The translations under genes and the position numbers were made by a program. Below are positions 1 to 13,375 of a stretch of 64,000 nucleotides of DNA, one piece after another; within the stretch, counting starts at the first letter, position 1; every line of letters starts with the position of its first letter. The stretch spans positions 1 to 64,000 of the forward strand of contig JAOVVO010000436.1 of NCBI GenBank assembly GCA_028564675.1. The letters run 5' to 3'. Origin of the DNA: Onchocerca lupi (Eukaryota > Nematoda > Chromadorea > Rhabditida > Onchocercidae). Below the pieces are notes generated by a model that did no database searches, was not told where the DNA came from, and worked only from the letters and a program-made list of their open reading frames with translations.

Positions 1-326
1 TATAGATATATATAACAGTGCATAAATAAAATATAAAAGAAAGGGAAAAAAGATTGAATAATTTCCGATTTCTATGAATAAAAAATGAATATTCGCAATA
101 AAAAGAAGGTGCAATGTTCTGTTAAGAATGAATAAATATTTTGAAAGTAAAAAAAAAAGAAAAGGAAGTCTAAATTGTAAAAATGAAATACAAATTGTTA
201 AAGTTTAGTTGTTAGTATAGTTTAGTTAGTTAGATGTTGACATTTGTAGTTTTCAGTTAACTTACAAAAGAATGAAACGATGATGGATTGAGGTCAATCC
301 TCCGCTACTGTCTGTTTATTTATTAT

Positions 327-389
327 GAGGAGGGGGGGGGGGATAATATGAGAGGAGGCGGGGGATACTGGGAGGAGGCGGAGGAGGAA
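327..389 (+). repeat. G-rich purine tract
   Basis: A run of 11 G (332-342) is followed by several GGAGG/GGCGG clusters, in DNA that is otherwise about three-quarters A+T. The G runs are numerous and close enough to form a G-quadruplex on the plus strand. Read from the minus strand the tract would encode proline-rich peptide in two frames, but stop codons and the lack of a clear acceptor argue against an exon. Confidence 0.7.
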
Positions 390-930
390 ATTCACCCTTT
401 TACAAGTTCCTTCATTAGCTGGGCAGGTTTTAAAGATTAAATCAATCGCTTGGAATGGATCAAGTTTGCCAATGAATGAACGAAATAAAATATAGAAGTG
501 GTTGTTGAAATTGTACCAAATGCAAGTGAAAATATTTTAATAAATTTAGTTGGACTGAAATTTCGGTATTCAGTTATCAATTTATTGTTTACAAAGAAGA
601 AAAAAAAAGCGAAAAACAGCAAAAACGAAATGAATGAAAAAATGGAATAAATTAATCTTTCGAATTCTGTTTTCTAAAAAGTAATAATATAAAAAAAAGA
701 AGAAAAATGGAAAGGAAATAAAAAGGAATAGTGTGAGAAAACGAAAGAAATGAAAAGGAACCAAAAACTAATAATATAAAAACGGAAAATAAATAATTAA
801 ATGTATTTGATCATAAAATATTAAAAAGAATAAGAATTTTTGTGGTCATTTTTTTTGCAAGAAAAAAAATTGAAAGGATCTTTTGCAGACTACCATCTAC
901 ATAATTGCAGCCAAAGAGATATAGATAAAA

Positions 931-960
931 TGATTACTGTGTGATTTGATACAGTAATCA
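931..960. repeat. perfect 10-bp hairpin
   Basis: TGATTACTGT (931-940) and its exact reverse complement ACAGTAATCA (951-960) flank a 10-base loop. A T-rich stretch follows. It is short enough to be chance in AT-rich DNA and no gene lies beside it. Confidence 0.6.
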
Positions 961-1054
961 GTTTTTTCTTTCTTTTCTGGTTGGAATTCTAAAATTTGAT
1001 TTTTTAAAACCTAATCTATAATACAGCAATCAATATGATGGTATATGAGGAAAA

Positions 1055-1254
1055 CAAATAATTAGGTTTCTAGTTTGGAATATCTAGTATCTCGGGTAGA
1101 TATCAAATATTTTATTAAAATAAAAGAAAAAAGAACTGCAATTAAACGAATATAACTATCAATATTGATGTTATTACATTTGCATATCTTGAACGTGGAA
1201 GATTGATATCTACCCGACATACCAGATATCCCAAACTAGAAATCTAATTATTTG
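1055..1254. repeat. foldback inverted repeat, possible MITE
   Basis: The arm at 1055-1106 matches the reverse complement of 1203-1254 at 48 of 52 positions without gaps, around a 96-base spacer. The arms share blocks such as CAAATAATTAG and TCGGGTAGATATCAA. The size (about 200 bp), AT-rich spacer and lack of coding potential fit a short non-autonomous foldback element. No target-site duplication was identified. The four mismatches would give a few G-U pairs in a transcript, so a structured RNA is an alternative. Confidence 0.7.
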
Positions 1255-4200
1255 CATTTTCAATAAATAAAATTTTCAAGTTTTTTTAAGACTTTTCAAA
1301 TTGTCGAAACAATTTCTCATTTAACATTTTCATACCGTTATCATGTTTTACTACTACGCTAATCCTTAATTTTATTAATCAGTGCAATAATAACGTGATG
1401 GTAGTACCAGATTAATTGATAAATTGAAATATAAGCCAAATTTGAATCACTTTTTCCTTCTTAATCGTCCTACTGATACTATTTAATGGTGATAATTTTA
1501 CTGTTCCTTTATCAGTGACGGCGACAGTTGCACTGATGATAATAACAAATAAATGAAAAATTATATTATCATGCATAACTGTTGACTTTATATCGGCATC
1601 CAAATCAATGCATGATTAATCATGCATTAAACTTTGCGACTTTCAGAAAACAAATATTTCACTTTTTTTTCATCCTTTTTTTGAAATAAAAAAAGAAATT
1701 TTTTTTTCCTTACATGTCATCGAGATGTTTACAAATGCATGTAAGATAAACAAAATTCTAGTTGGATGAGAAAAAAAAAGAGAAAATGATAAATTTAAAC
1801 AAATATGGCCTGTAACTCGTGACAATTTCATTTGTTGATATCTCGAAATTTTCGAGGAGAAATATATGTCGTTGCGATAAATTAGTCCCAGATGAATATA
1901 ATTCTTTTTTAAAAATGAATGAAAAAATGGAAAATATTTCTATCGGTTTTAAAATTGTGGAAAATAAAAAAGGGGCTAAATTTTTTGTGTTAGGAGAAAA
2001 TGAAAATAAATCTTTAATTACTTAATTCCCAGAATTTCTGTTGAATTAAATAGCAGAAATCAATTTTAAGCATTGATTAATTATTACTTTGAGAAGGAAG
2101 AAGGTAAAAATTTTTGTGCAATTTGAAAATTTTGAGTGATTTGTTTCTTAATCGAATGCATTTGATGTGATATTTTTGCATTGCCTTAATTGAAATCAAA
2201 CTATTACCAAAGATATAGTATTTTGTAAAATCTATATCATATTTCTATAAATTATGTTTACTTTTATATATAAATAAATGTTTATTCTGAAAAATAGAAA
2301 AATTCTTTTTTCTGGGAAAATTTTACGAAATATTAAAAAAAACCAATATTATTAAAAATGATTAATTGTTGTATTTATAATTTTCCAAAATCTGGAAGAA
2401 AAATAATGAAAATAGACATAATTGTTTAAAAAAAACCACCCGATAAAAAATGATAATGACGACAATTATTTAACAATATAGTTTTTAATATGATATATAA
2501 AATTAAAATTAATCAATACTAATTATACTTAAATAACAACGTAAATAGAAAAGATTGTTGGAAATGTTATCAAAAGGTATTTTGTGTGCAAATTCAATTT
2601 ATATTTTCCAAATTTGAAATATTTCTTCAGCAATTCAAAAAAAAAAAAAAAAAAAACTGATGTTTTGCTTCGTTTTTTTTCTTTCCTTCTTTTTGATATA
2701 TATATACTTATTGTGAGCTTTCAAAAAATTACTACTCGTTTTGCATAAATTATTTTTTTAAAAAATCACATTCGTTTACTTTCAAGTATTCGTTGATTCA
2801 GTGTAATTTTTTGAAAATTTTAGCCTTGTTAAAAATCCAGTTCACACCATTTCACTTAAAAATTCAACAAAAAAAAAAAAAAAAAGGAAAAAAAAGCAAA
2901 TCATACTTAATTTGACATTTTGATTTTTCGATATTTGCTATAATCGATGTTTTTTTTTCTTTTTTCAGGGATTATTTATTTTATGAGTAAATCTTATCGC
3001 TGTTTTTTCTTCGCTTTCCATTTTTCAACAAAATTTAGCGAATGAAAAAAAGTGAAAAAAAAAGACTGAGAAAAAATTTTGCGGAATAGTTTGAATTATT
3101 TACTAATTTATTGAATTTTTTTATCTCAAGAAAAAATTTGATTCAACAATTTTTATTTATTGATAATTTATAAGTAATAATCAATTGTTCGAAATCTCTA
3201 AAAAAGTTTTAAAAAAATTCTTGCTTAAAAAATAATGATTTTGAGTGAAAATTAAAAAAAAACATTTAACACAACATTTCGTTAATATTTTTTTTTTTAA
3301 ATTTAAGTAAAATAATATGAAATACTTTTTTGTATAAAGATATATTGCTGGAATAACTTCAAAAATATAACGGTAAAAAAGAGATGAGTAAGAGAAAAGA
3401 AGAAATAAAATAAAATAACTTGAACATAAAATGGAATCAAAATATAAAATGGAATTGCTTTTCTTTTTTTTTATTTAATGATAATTGTGGATATTAAGAA
3501 ACGAAAATATGATTATTTTACTAAAATTGCTACTTGAAAGAAGAAATATCCAGAAATATGAGTGGAATTTTTTTAAAAAAAAAAATGCTAAGGAAAGGAA
3601 TGAAAAAAAAAGTCTAAAGAAGAAATGGAAAATAAGAAAAATTGCTAATATTACCAGTTCCTAGAATGAAATCTTATTGGTTAAGAAAAAAATGTTAGTG
3701 AATTTCTCAAAAAAAAAAAAAAAAATTATAAAGCATCATGTCATAATGCCATAAATTTCCTTGTTTTTTTGCTTTTTTTTTTTCAATTTTTGGAAAATTC
3801 AAAACTTATAAATATATGACTGATAATTGATATATTAATTATATTTTAACTTTTCGATAAAAATTATAAATTCCAGTTATATAATTTAATAGATGTACAC
3901 ATACATAAACAAATTGACTATGATTAATAGGATTTGTTGACAAGCATAATTGATTCTTGTAATTTAAGTTCAATTTCATTTTACTTTTTCCCATTGTACA
4001 TAATAATTTACGTACAATGTAATCCACGTATATAAATGCGTATACGTACATGGATTGATTATCATATCTTATTGATGCATATTTATTACTCATTATTCTT
4101 GCTATTTAACTTCATCTTCTTCTACGTTTTATAAAATTATGCTATCATCAAGACATTAAATAATAGTCCATAATTATTTTCAGTAATTCGATTCAGATTA

Positions 4201-5022
4201 ATTCTAGCTATATATTTATTAACATTGATAATTCAAATACTTGTTTTTACTAATGACATTGGTATATTTTAACGAAATTTATATATTTCAGTCATTTCTT
4301 AAATATGTTTGTCAATTTTAATTGATTTAAATTTTTGAGAAAAAATTGATTGAAAAAAGATACATTTAACATCAATTAAAAGTACCGAGATCATTTCCAA
4401 ATTTGTAAATTAGTTTAAAATGATTTAAATTTTTAAAGAAAAAGAAGTGATCAATCGCAGCAGTCAATTTAATTTATTATAAGATATAGTAATTGTGCAT
4501 TTATGATATTATAAAAATGTATATATTATTTCAAATATAAATACAATCTATCTAATTCATATATTTGCATGACAATTTAAGGTTTAAAATTTGCTAATTT
4601 AAAAATTGCAAATTGATCATTGATATTTTTCATCAATTTAACTTCGTCCCGTGTTAAAGATCGTTTCCAGTTTCGCTTCCATCGTTCCGCTTCTTGTATT
4701 GCTGTCTAAAGCACAAAGAAATGTTTAAATTGTGCTTAAATTTTATATCAAATTAACTTTTTTTCATTGATTTCGGAGAAATCGTCATTTTTAGCTTATT
4801 AATCACAATAAAAAGAAAATCTTCAATTAAACTTGGAAAAGTTTCTTTTAAAAATTAACACCAATTAATCGAACATGATAAATTAAAAGGAGAGCGAAAA
4901 AAAACTTGCGAAAATAAAAGAAACACTTAAAAATGCTCTGCTTCTACAAATACTTTCAAAAAAAAAATAAGAATTTTTTTTTTGCTTTTTTTTCTTTTTT
5001 ATAAATACTTCAAAAAAAAAAA

Positions 5023-5023
<1 letters not shown>

Positions 5024-5078
<55 letters not shown>
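5024..5078 (+). repeat. 55-base poly-A run
   Basis: An unbroken run of about 55 A is flanked by further A-rich sequence. It could be a retroposed tail, a slippage-prone homopolymer or a consensus error in assembly. No retroposed gene was recognised upstream of it. Confidence 0.8.
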
Positions 5079-5080
<2 letters not shown>

Positions 5081-5861
5081 AAAAATCAAAATTTTTTTAA
5101 AGCAAAATACTGAAATGAATAAATTTATTTTACTAACACAATGAATTACTTGCCATTTAAAAGAAAAGTATTTAGATGTTGAAATAAATGATAAATTTTC
5201 ATATTCTTGTTCCTTAACCTAATCCAAAAACGCTAATTTAAGATAAAAATTTCCAAGAGAAAAAAATCAGCCACTTGAAAATCAGAAAAAAAGAAAGAAA
5301 AAAAAAACTGAAGAATTTTTTACTTCTTCTTGTGTCAATATAGATGATGATGCTGTACAAGGAACTGTTTTGTCATTTGAAGTAATAATTGTACTTTGTT
5401 GAGTAAAATCAATTTCGGATATCTAAAGACTCAAACATTTCTTTTTTTAATTTGAAAATTTTTTTTACATCAAAAAAATGTTCACATAACAATTGTGATT
5501 TCAGCAATTTTTTTTTGCATAAAACAAAAATTTTTAGATGTATTTTCCACTACGGTAATTTAATAGCAATAAAATATGAATACTTTACATTATGAACAAA
5601 CTTAAAAAATGCGAATTGAAATGTGATTAAGTTTTCTTCAGCATTTTGACACGGAATTTTTAAAGGAAATGAAATAAAATCTGATAATATTTTCAAATAT
5701 TTCCTTAAATTTGAATTTTTTGAAATATTTGATGAGTATTTTTTTATTTTAAGGTCGAAAAAATTCAAACTTCCACTTTCAAACTAAATTTTTATATTTC
5801 TTCTTCTTAAGTTTAAAATACTTAATTGTTTGATAACCGTATTTGTTCCATTATTGCTTTC

Positions 5862-7713
5862 TCATTCTAAATCTGATTGATCGTCAAATACATTGGAATG
5901 AATATTCTGAAATGAAAATCAAGCAAAACATTAATAAGAAATAATACAAATTCAAATTACTCGTTTTAATTTATTTTTAGCAATATTTCAGATCCTATGT
6001 TAATGAAGATTAAATATTATTTGATTCAAAATTATTAGAAGATCGCAATTATAATTGTTATCAAAAGTGCAGTTAATTTTAATCAAAAATTGCAATTGAT
6101 TGTAATCAAAAATTGTAATTATTTATAATAATTGTGATTATAATCATCATCTAAACAAGGTGAAAATTTATTATTATCGGCAAATAGATTATTTGTTTTA
6201 TTTAACGTTCACCATAATTTTTAATTTTTTAATCTATTACTTAATGAAATCATTTTAAATTAATAAAAGGATAATGTTAAAAATTTTTTGCATTTGTCTT
6301 TTTAGATTATTTTCATCACTAAAATTATCAGCAAAACATAGTCCCACTAAATATCTCATTCGTAATTAAATTATTCTTAAATTTTATTTCAATTAAAATT
6401 TGTTGTAACTTGAAATTTATCAATACCATCATTCTTATATTATCATTAATTAATCAAATTTATCAAATCCACTTACAATCCCAGCTTCACGAAAACGTTC
6501 TTCCAAAATGCGCAGTTCTTCATTACGTTCAAGTATTTGTCGTCGATGATAGTAACCGCCACGTAGAACATATGATGACATGCATGCAAATCCGCATAAT
6601 GCGCAGATTGTTATTAACATAATAAATGCGCCAATGAGAAAAAATGTTTCATGTAAAAAGTTAAGCAACTATGTCCAGCTTTAAATTTATATTCTTAAAT
6701 TTCAATTAATATTTTTGCAAAAAAAGTCAAAATTTTAGAAATGCAAATTTAAACAAAAATTATTATCGATATTTGAATAAAAATTGCCTAGAAAATTTAT
6801 GTATCTTTCAAGTAATTAATTCTGTCAAATATTCTTATTTAATTCATTTCTTATTTTTTGATCACTTTTTCTTGTTTATCTAATATCTTTGTTTGTGAAT
6901 TGAAAAAAAAAAAAAAAAAAAAAAAAGGAAAATTGAATTACAGGATTTCGCAAATTAAAATTTTTGCCAAAATTACAAGCAATAAATTGTATTACCATTC
7001 GAATATTACCGATTGTTGTGAACGCCTTCTAAAATCTTCAAAATCGTATTTAATCCAATTATTTCTTAATTTCACATCAGCAACTACTGATTCAAATAAT
7101 ATTCCGATCAAAAATTCTATTAACCATTCTTCCATTACTACAATATTAATTACTGCAAAAGTTTAGATTTAATAAAAATAATTTAAAACCGATAAAATGA
7201 TAAACTTAATTATGCAAAAGATAAAAAATGAATTTTTAAAATTTTGGTAAAAATGCATGTATAAATAACTTCTTAAATTTTGAAAATCAATTAATATTTT
7301 TCCGCTTTTTTTTAAAATTTTGCACGAAATTGTGTCAGTATTTCATGCATTTAATGCAATTCTGATGTTTAATATTTTAATGCAATGAATTTTTGAGAAA
7401 TTTTAAAAGGGAAATATGTATTTTTAATATGTAGATTTTTAAAATTTAAAAACCACGCTTTTCTTTTTTAAATCTTATATATGATTATATCAGCATGCAT
7501 GCATTTAATACAGCCCCAGCTTAATGTTTTAATATATTTCTCATTTAAAGAATTATCAAATCTGAAATTCCAAATAAAATTGTCATTTTTTGACTGATTA
7601 ATTACATTCGAAAGTAATAAACGAGTTCCTTTAAAGATATTTCGATTCATATTATCTTTAAATTGTTCAACTATATTATCACTTCGTTCCAACTGATATT
7701 GTGAATGCATCAT
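5862..7713 (-). CDS. small single-span membrane protein, unknown function
   Basis: I do not recognise this gene. The model joins three exons, 7713-7606, 6668-6477 and 5906-5862, all meeting in phase 0 with GT..AG borders, to give 114 aa. Exon 2 carries the clear signal: a hydrophobic helix (about residues 46-70, around IGAFIMLITICALCGFACM) followed by a basic stretch (GGYYHRRQ) and a charged, probably helical segment rich in Glu and Arg (ERNEELRILEERFREAG). Exon 3 adds a short acidic tail ending DDQSDLE. There is no signal peptide, so the protein is probably a membrane-anchored protein with a cytoplasmic coil. The exon 2 donor (GTAAGT) is strong. The link from exon 1 is the weakest part, and the true first exon could lie elsewhere. 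The next gene leftwards is not visible, and RBX1 lies 2.4 kb to the right on the same strand. Confidence 0.45.
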
Positions 7714-10115
7714 TTTTTTTTTTACATTCAAAATTATTTTATCAATAAACCAACGATGTGACTTGCAGCCTAAAAATGTAGAGTGTTCGGTAATATTTTA
7801 CCAATATAAAATACTTCTACCACTTTTCTTGTTTAAATTCTTTAGAAAAATAATTTTAAAATAATAAAACAAAAAAAAACTTTTTTTCAAAAGATTTAAA
7901 AAAAATAATTCAAACAAAAAATTTTAACTTTTTCTTTTTTTTTTTTTTTTTTTTGGATTATCAGAATTCTCTTAAATAATTTATTAAATAATTGAGAAAT
8001 TTTTTTTTTTTAAAATAATAATTTACAAATCTGAAATAAATTTTCTTAATTACTGCAAACGAAAAGGAAAAATACTAAAAAAAATGTAAAATGAAATTAG
8101 AAATGTGTTTGGTACTCTTATCAATTAGTTTAAATTAAGGTTTTTTTTTTAAATAACGATTCGTAATATAAATTAATTTTTCCTATTTATCCGAAAGAAA
8201 AGAGAAAAATACTACCGAAAATTGATTAATCAAAATGTGAAATAAAATTAGGAAGAGATCTGGCATTTTCACAATCAAATTTTAGATTTTAATTAATTGT
8301 TTTTTGTTAGCCAAATACATGGTTTTATCTTTGTCGGCGTTAAATTATGATCAATAGTAATAAAAAAGCGATAGGTATATCTCGTTCTTTGAAATTCAAA
8401 ATACTTTCATTATAACTTTTCCATATACAATATCGTTCCTGAATAGTGTTTAATGTTTAGCGAACATTATGGATAACTCGAAAATTAATCCCCTTAAATT
8501 AAAATGAATTTTTATTCTTTAATAATATCCATTTTTTTTTTTACTTTTACAACGAAATTATCCAGAATTGGATCAGATTTCAGTTGTAATCTGCAACTGG
8601 TCAAGAAAGTGATTTAGGCTAAATCAAGCGATGCATCATGGCTTATGCACTAAGTATCGAAGTATTGAAGGATTATCCTGGGTAACTTTACAAATTATAG
8701 TAGGGACGAGAAAAACGTTTATATTTTACTTCTCTACTTCTCATATGATTTTCTTCTCATTTTTTGAAAAACGTGACATCAATATTAAAGTGTGACAACA
8801 ATTTTAGATCAATTAAATAAAAGTTGTTTTGTCAAACTGCTTATCAATCTTAACAACTACTCTATTAATGGAAACTGGAATGATATTTTTAATGACAAGA
8901 TCAATTATTTAGATAGTAAAAAAAGGTGATAATGATAAGAACAATTAAGATAAGTGATAATTATAAAAAAGCACAATGACAACTATTGTGATTTTGAATT
9001 TCTTTTGTTAATGCTAATGCAGCTTCTACACTTGATGAACCGTCCCGAAAAATATGCTGTTGCAAAGAGTACCACATGAAATTGCAAATTTATCAACCAA
9101 CCATTCGGCATTATTCATTAATAAAATGTAAAGGAATTTCGAACTTGAACTGTGCTATATACTTGAAATCAGCCAAATTAAAAACTTTCAACCGATTCAA
9201 AATTCGCCATTCAAATTTACTTTTGATTGTTTGGATTTTAAAAGCTAAAAATAAAGTGATGAAACTTTATTTTTAAAAGAAAAAATTGCCTACTTGATAT
9301 TTAATATTACTAATCTGCTTAAGTGTGCATAAATAAATGAGTTTGCAAAAATCGTATTTCAGCTATATGCCGGATTTTCCATCATAAACTTCTATGACAT
9401 ATATCTTTTCTAAAATCTCAGTTAAGAAATCAAAATCCATTAAAAACAAGTATCTTTCACTTCTAACAAACTGCAAATATCATGTTTCTTTAAAGAACTA
9501 AATTGTCCATCATTTACTGCAATAATCCAGTAATCGGTTTAATATACTTTGGTCATACTTAAAATTTTTGTGACTAATACTTGGAATGGAACTTTCACTT
9601 TTAACTTTGAGAAGTGAAAAAAAAATTGTGGATGAAATACGAAATAAAGGAAGAATTTATCTCTTGTCAATCAATTATAAAACGAATCAAACATAATTCA
9701 TGATATGAAAAAGCTATGCTTAATTCGCAATTTCGAAATTTACTTCACGAAAAAAGTTTATGAGGGCGTAGAAACTCAAAAAATCCAATAATATGCATAT
9801 TTCACCAATCCGCATACTTCACCTTTTTTAAAATCTTAGCATAGCAATTGAGATCCGTTAAAAGCTAACATTTTTTATTTCTAACAGACTGCAAATATGT
9901 TTTCCCAAGGAATAAAAATTGCAATAGCTATAATCATGCATCTCAATATTATTTGAATTTGACACTATTTAAAAAATTCCACATTTCTTCAGATCTGAGA
10001 TTCTCAATAGAAATTAAAATGATTTTTTAATCAATGCATAGATTATGTCAATAAAAATGTTACAGAAAAGGAAAATAAAGACCAAAAATATAATACCAGT
10101 TTTAAAGCACGTTAT
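7714..10115. other. intergenic stretch without visible gene
   Basis: No supported exon. Long T and A runs occur near 7920-8010. A 69-bp sequence occurs twice in direct orientation (9412-9480 and 9830-9898, listed separately). The open frame at 9076-9276 lacks splice signals and family resemblance and is probably chance. Confidence 0.5.
9412..9898 (+). repeat. pair of diverged 69-bp direct repeats
   Basis: Positions 9412-9480 and 9830-9898 align without gaps at about 52 of 69 bases. They share the end block CTAACA(A/G)ACTGCAAATAT. The copies are 418 bp apart, which suggests an old local duplication or two decayed copies of a dispersed repeat. Confidence 0.55.
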
Positions 10116-10967
<852 letters not shown>

Positions 10968-13375
10968 TTCAAATTCTAGTTCCTTTTTTTTGTTACCTGA
11001 AAGTCAGTTATAATTCATTACAGAAATATGACAACTTTCGACTTATTTCATCATCGCTTTGAGAAGTTGAAACATGCAAAGTAAAAATAGAGTTTTTAAC
11101 TGGGAAAAATGGATAAGAATCATGTAAATATAACAGTAAACATAGAAGCCAATTTTAGAAAAGAATTAAAATTCTAATCCAGTCCAAGAATAAATTCAGT
11201 CCAGTCATCCAATATATCTATCCATTTATTCTATTATTTACGATTTTTGACGACGGCAGAAATATATATCATGTCAGATCTTCCTTATCTGTATCAGTCT
11301 TCAATCTTTCTCCCTTACTAATCTTTATCTCACAAAATTTATTCGAGCAAGTAATAAATACTTTCCGGATATGAAATCAGAATATTTATTTGTTTTCGAA
11401 AGTTTACATCAAAATAGCTTCAAGTCTGAAATGATTTCGAGCCGAAAATAGTCCCATGCATTACAGTACATGTATATATGATGTAATCTCACTTTAAAGT
11501 ACCATCATAATAATTACGTTCCATCTTATACGCGATCAACCAATTATTCTAATAAAAGACTTCCATTCCAAAGAACAAGAATTATAGTTCACAGTTATAT
11601 ATTTGATATGACCTCATGATTGAATCACCGTCATAATCTTAGGTCGCATCCTGCATACGATTAGTCATACAGTCCATGTTTATAGATATATGATCAAAAA
11701 TGAGATTTTTGAAGTGGAGCAATGATCTAACATCCTGTCGCATTCTATGTGAAGTCAATCAATTATCTTTTCATTCAAAAGAAAATGATTTTATATTTAA
11801 TATGATCTCACTCGTACGATGATCTAATCATCTTCCGTAGCTTTCTGCTGAAATTAATCAATTATTTTAATAAAAAGTTTTCATTCTGAAGAACAATTTA
11901 CAATCATATGTTTGATATAATTTCTCGTTTGAAATGGCGTCACAATTTAATGCTGCATCTTGCGCACGATCAATCAATTATTTTAACAAAAAGCTTCTGT
12001 TCTAAACAACAAAAACTGCATCCATATTTACGCATGCTGATATTGCAGAATCTCACTTATCTCCACCTTCAAAATTTAGAAATCCAAAAAAAAAAGAAAA
12101 ACGGAATACTAAAACCCCACCCTAAATAATAGCTACCGGATACGTCAGCGTCAACTGGCGATGCAGCCTGAAATAGCCAAACCGCTAAATACTGTACAGT
12201 CCGGAAAGTACTAATGTCACTATAATACAATAAAATGTTCCATGCTGTTTCGGTAGTTGTTGGCGAATGTATAACGATATTTCCCTCATTAATTAAATGA
12301 TCGATGTTCAAGTTAAGGCATCATTTGCAGTCACGTTTGCAGAATACTTGGCCACGTTATAAAAATATTGGCTTTATCACGTTATACATCGCCACACGTA
12401 AGTTTCGAACTTAAAATTGATTTTTGAGAATTAAATCGAATTTTTTTATTTTTGAATTAATTTTTTGATAATTAAATTGAAATTGTGATATTCATAAATT
12501 TTAATAATAGATTTGAAAAGTCAGTTGAAGTCTGAGAATTAGAAGTTATAAAATTTGAAAATGAGAAGCTCTAGGATTCGAAAAACAAATAAAATTTGAA
12601 AATGAAGAACTTAACAAGACTGGGAACCATTGATTTATTAAAAATCATTCTTATGGCATTTTCGAGCTATAGAAATTGATAATTCAAAGCTTATAGTTGA
12701 AAATTAAAATTTTAACTTGAAATTTAGTTGCTTAAAATCAACAACTCATATCATTTCTAAGTCTTACGAATGGATTGTGAGAATAATCTAGTGAGGAAGC
12801 TAAAAATCTGTTAAGAATTTGATCATTTGAAGTTGATAACTTTTAGTGGTTCTTAGTCGAAATGGATGAAAAAATTTGACTAGAATTCTGAAAATTGAAG
12901 TAATTTCTAGATTTGAGAATTTGATATAATAAATGAATCGTCTGAAATTTAAATCATTTGTTTAGTTTTGGGCAGTATCAAATATTACAAATCGAGAAGG
13001 ACTGAAAGGAAACCTATTAGCAATTAACAAGCATTTACAAATAATTTCATACGGTAGGTCTACTTCTGCTTCAAAATACAATATCATATACGTATGATAT
13101 CACTGGAGCGATAATATTATCTAGATGCAATTTAGTGCTTTTGTGCACTATTTCGTATTTTTGTTTGTCGTTCGACACTATAATTTAAGTTGTTGTTATC
13201 CCTTTTGTTTTTTTATTTATCAAGATCTTTTTATTTTTAATTTAAACTGGTAAATTAAATCTTTAAAACCAAGTTTCTAATGAAGTAAATTATTCGTTCG
13301 TCATTCATGCAAATAGTAGATTTTTTTTCAGAAATTTTTTTTCGTTTTTTTGAGATATCTATAAAACAATCGCAA
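10968..13375. other. intergenic stretch with degenerate repeats
   Basis: No gene is supported. 11470-12010 holds a degenerate tandem repeat (separate entry). 12420-12960 is rich in recurring TTGAAAATGA/GAATTTGA-like words, possibly another decayed repeat. The plus-strand T-rich tract at 13315-13335 ends in TTTTTTTTCAG shortly upstream of the next start codon and could be a spliced-leader acceptor. Confidence 0.5.
11470..12010 (+). repeat. degenerate tandem repeat, unit about 85-125 bp
   Basis: Five diverged units begin near 11474, 11597, 11681, 11792 and 11905 with variants of TATATTTGATATGATCTCAC. Most later contain variants of CGATCAATCAATTATTTTAA followed by AAAAGCTTCCATTC-like sequence. 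Spacing varies (about 123, 84, 111 and 114 bp), so units have gained or lost bases. It reads as an old minisatellite without coding capacity. Confidence 0.65.

Larger units (their letters stand above)
1..5861. other. gene-poor AT-rich stretch at the left edge
   Basis: I see no coding exon with convincing borders here on either strand. Open frames are short and made of poly-Phe or poly-Lys translations of A/T runs. The stretch holds a G-rich tract, a short perfect hairpin, a long foldback repeat and a 55-base A run, which are listed separately. It may be intergenic, or it may include introns or untranslated sequence of a gene that lies outside the window. Confidence 0.6.

Noticed and set aside
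4883..5089. 68-aa open frame of mostly Phe
   Set aside because: It is simply the translation of the poly-A run on the opposite strand.
6410..6622. Plus-strand open frame MKFINTIILILSL...
   Set aside because: It is antisense to the coding-like exon 6668-6477, whose donor, acceptor and composition are better.
7468..7605. Extension of the 7713-7606 exon through to a stop at 7468
   Set aside because: A phase-0 GT donor at 7605 joins in frame to the membrane exon. The read-through part is less protein-like, though a read-through cannot be fully excluded.
12069..12311. 80-aa minus-strand open frame starting MNIDHLINEGN
   Set aside because: Composition is partly protein-like, but the frame ends in poly-Phe from a T/A run, borders are not supported, and it overlaps the end of the degenerate tandem repeat.
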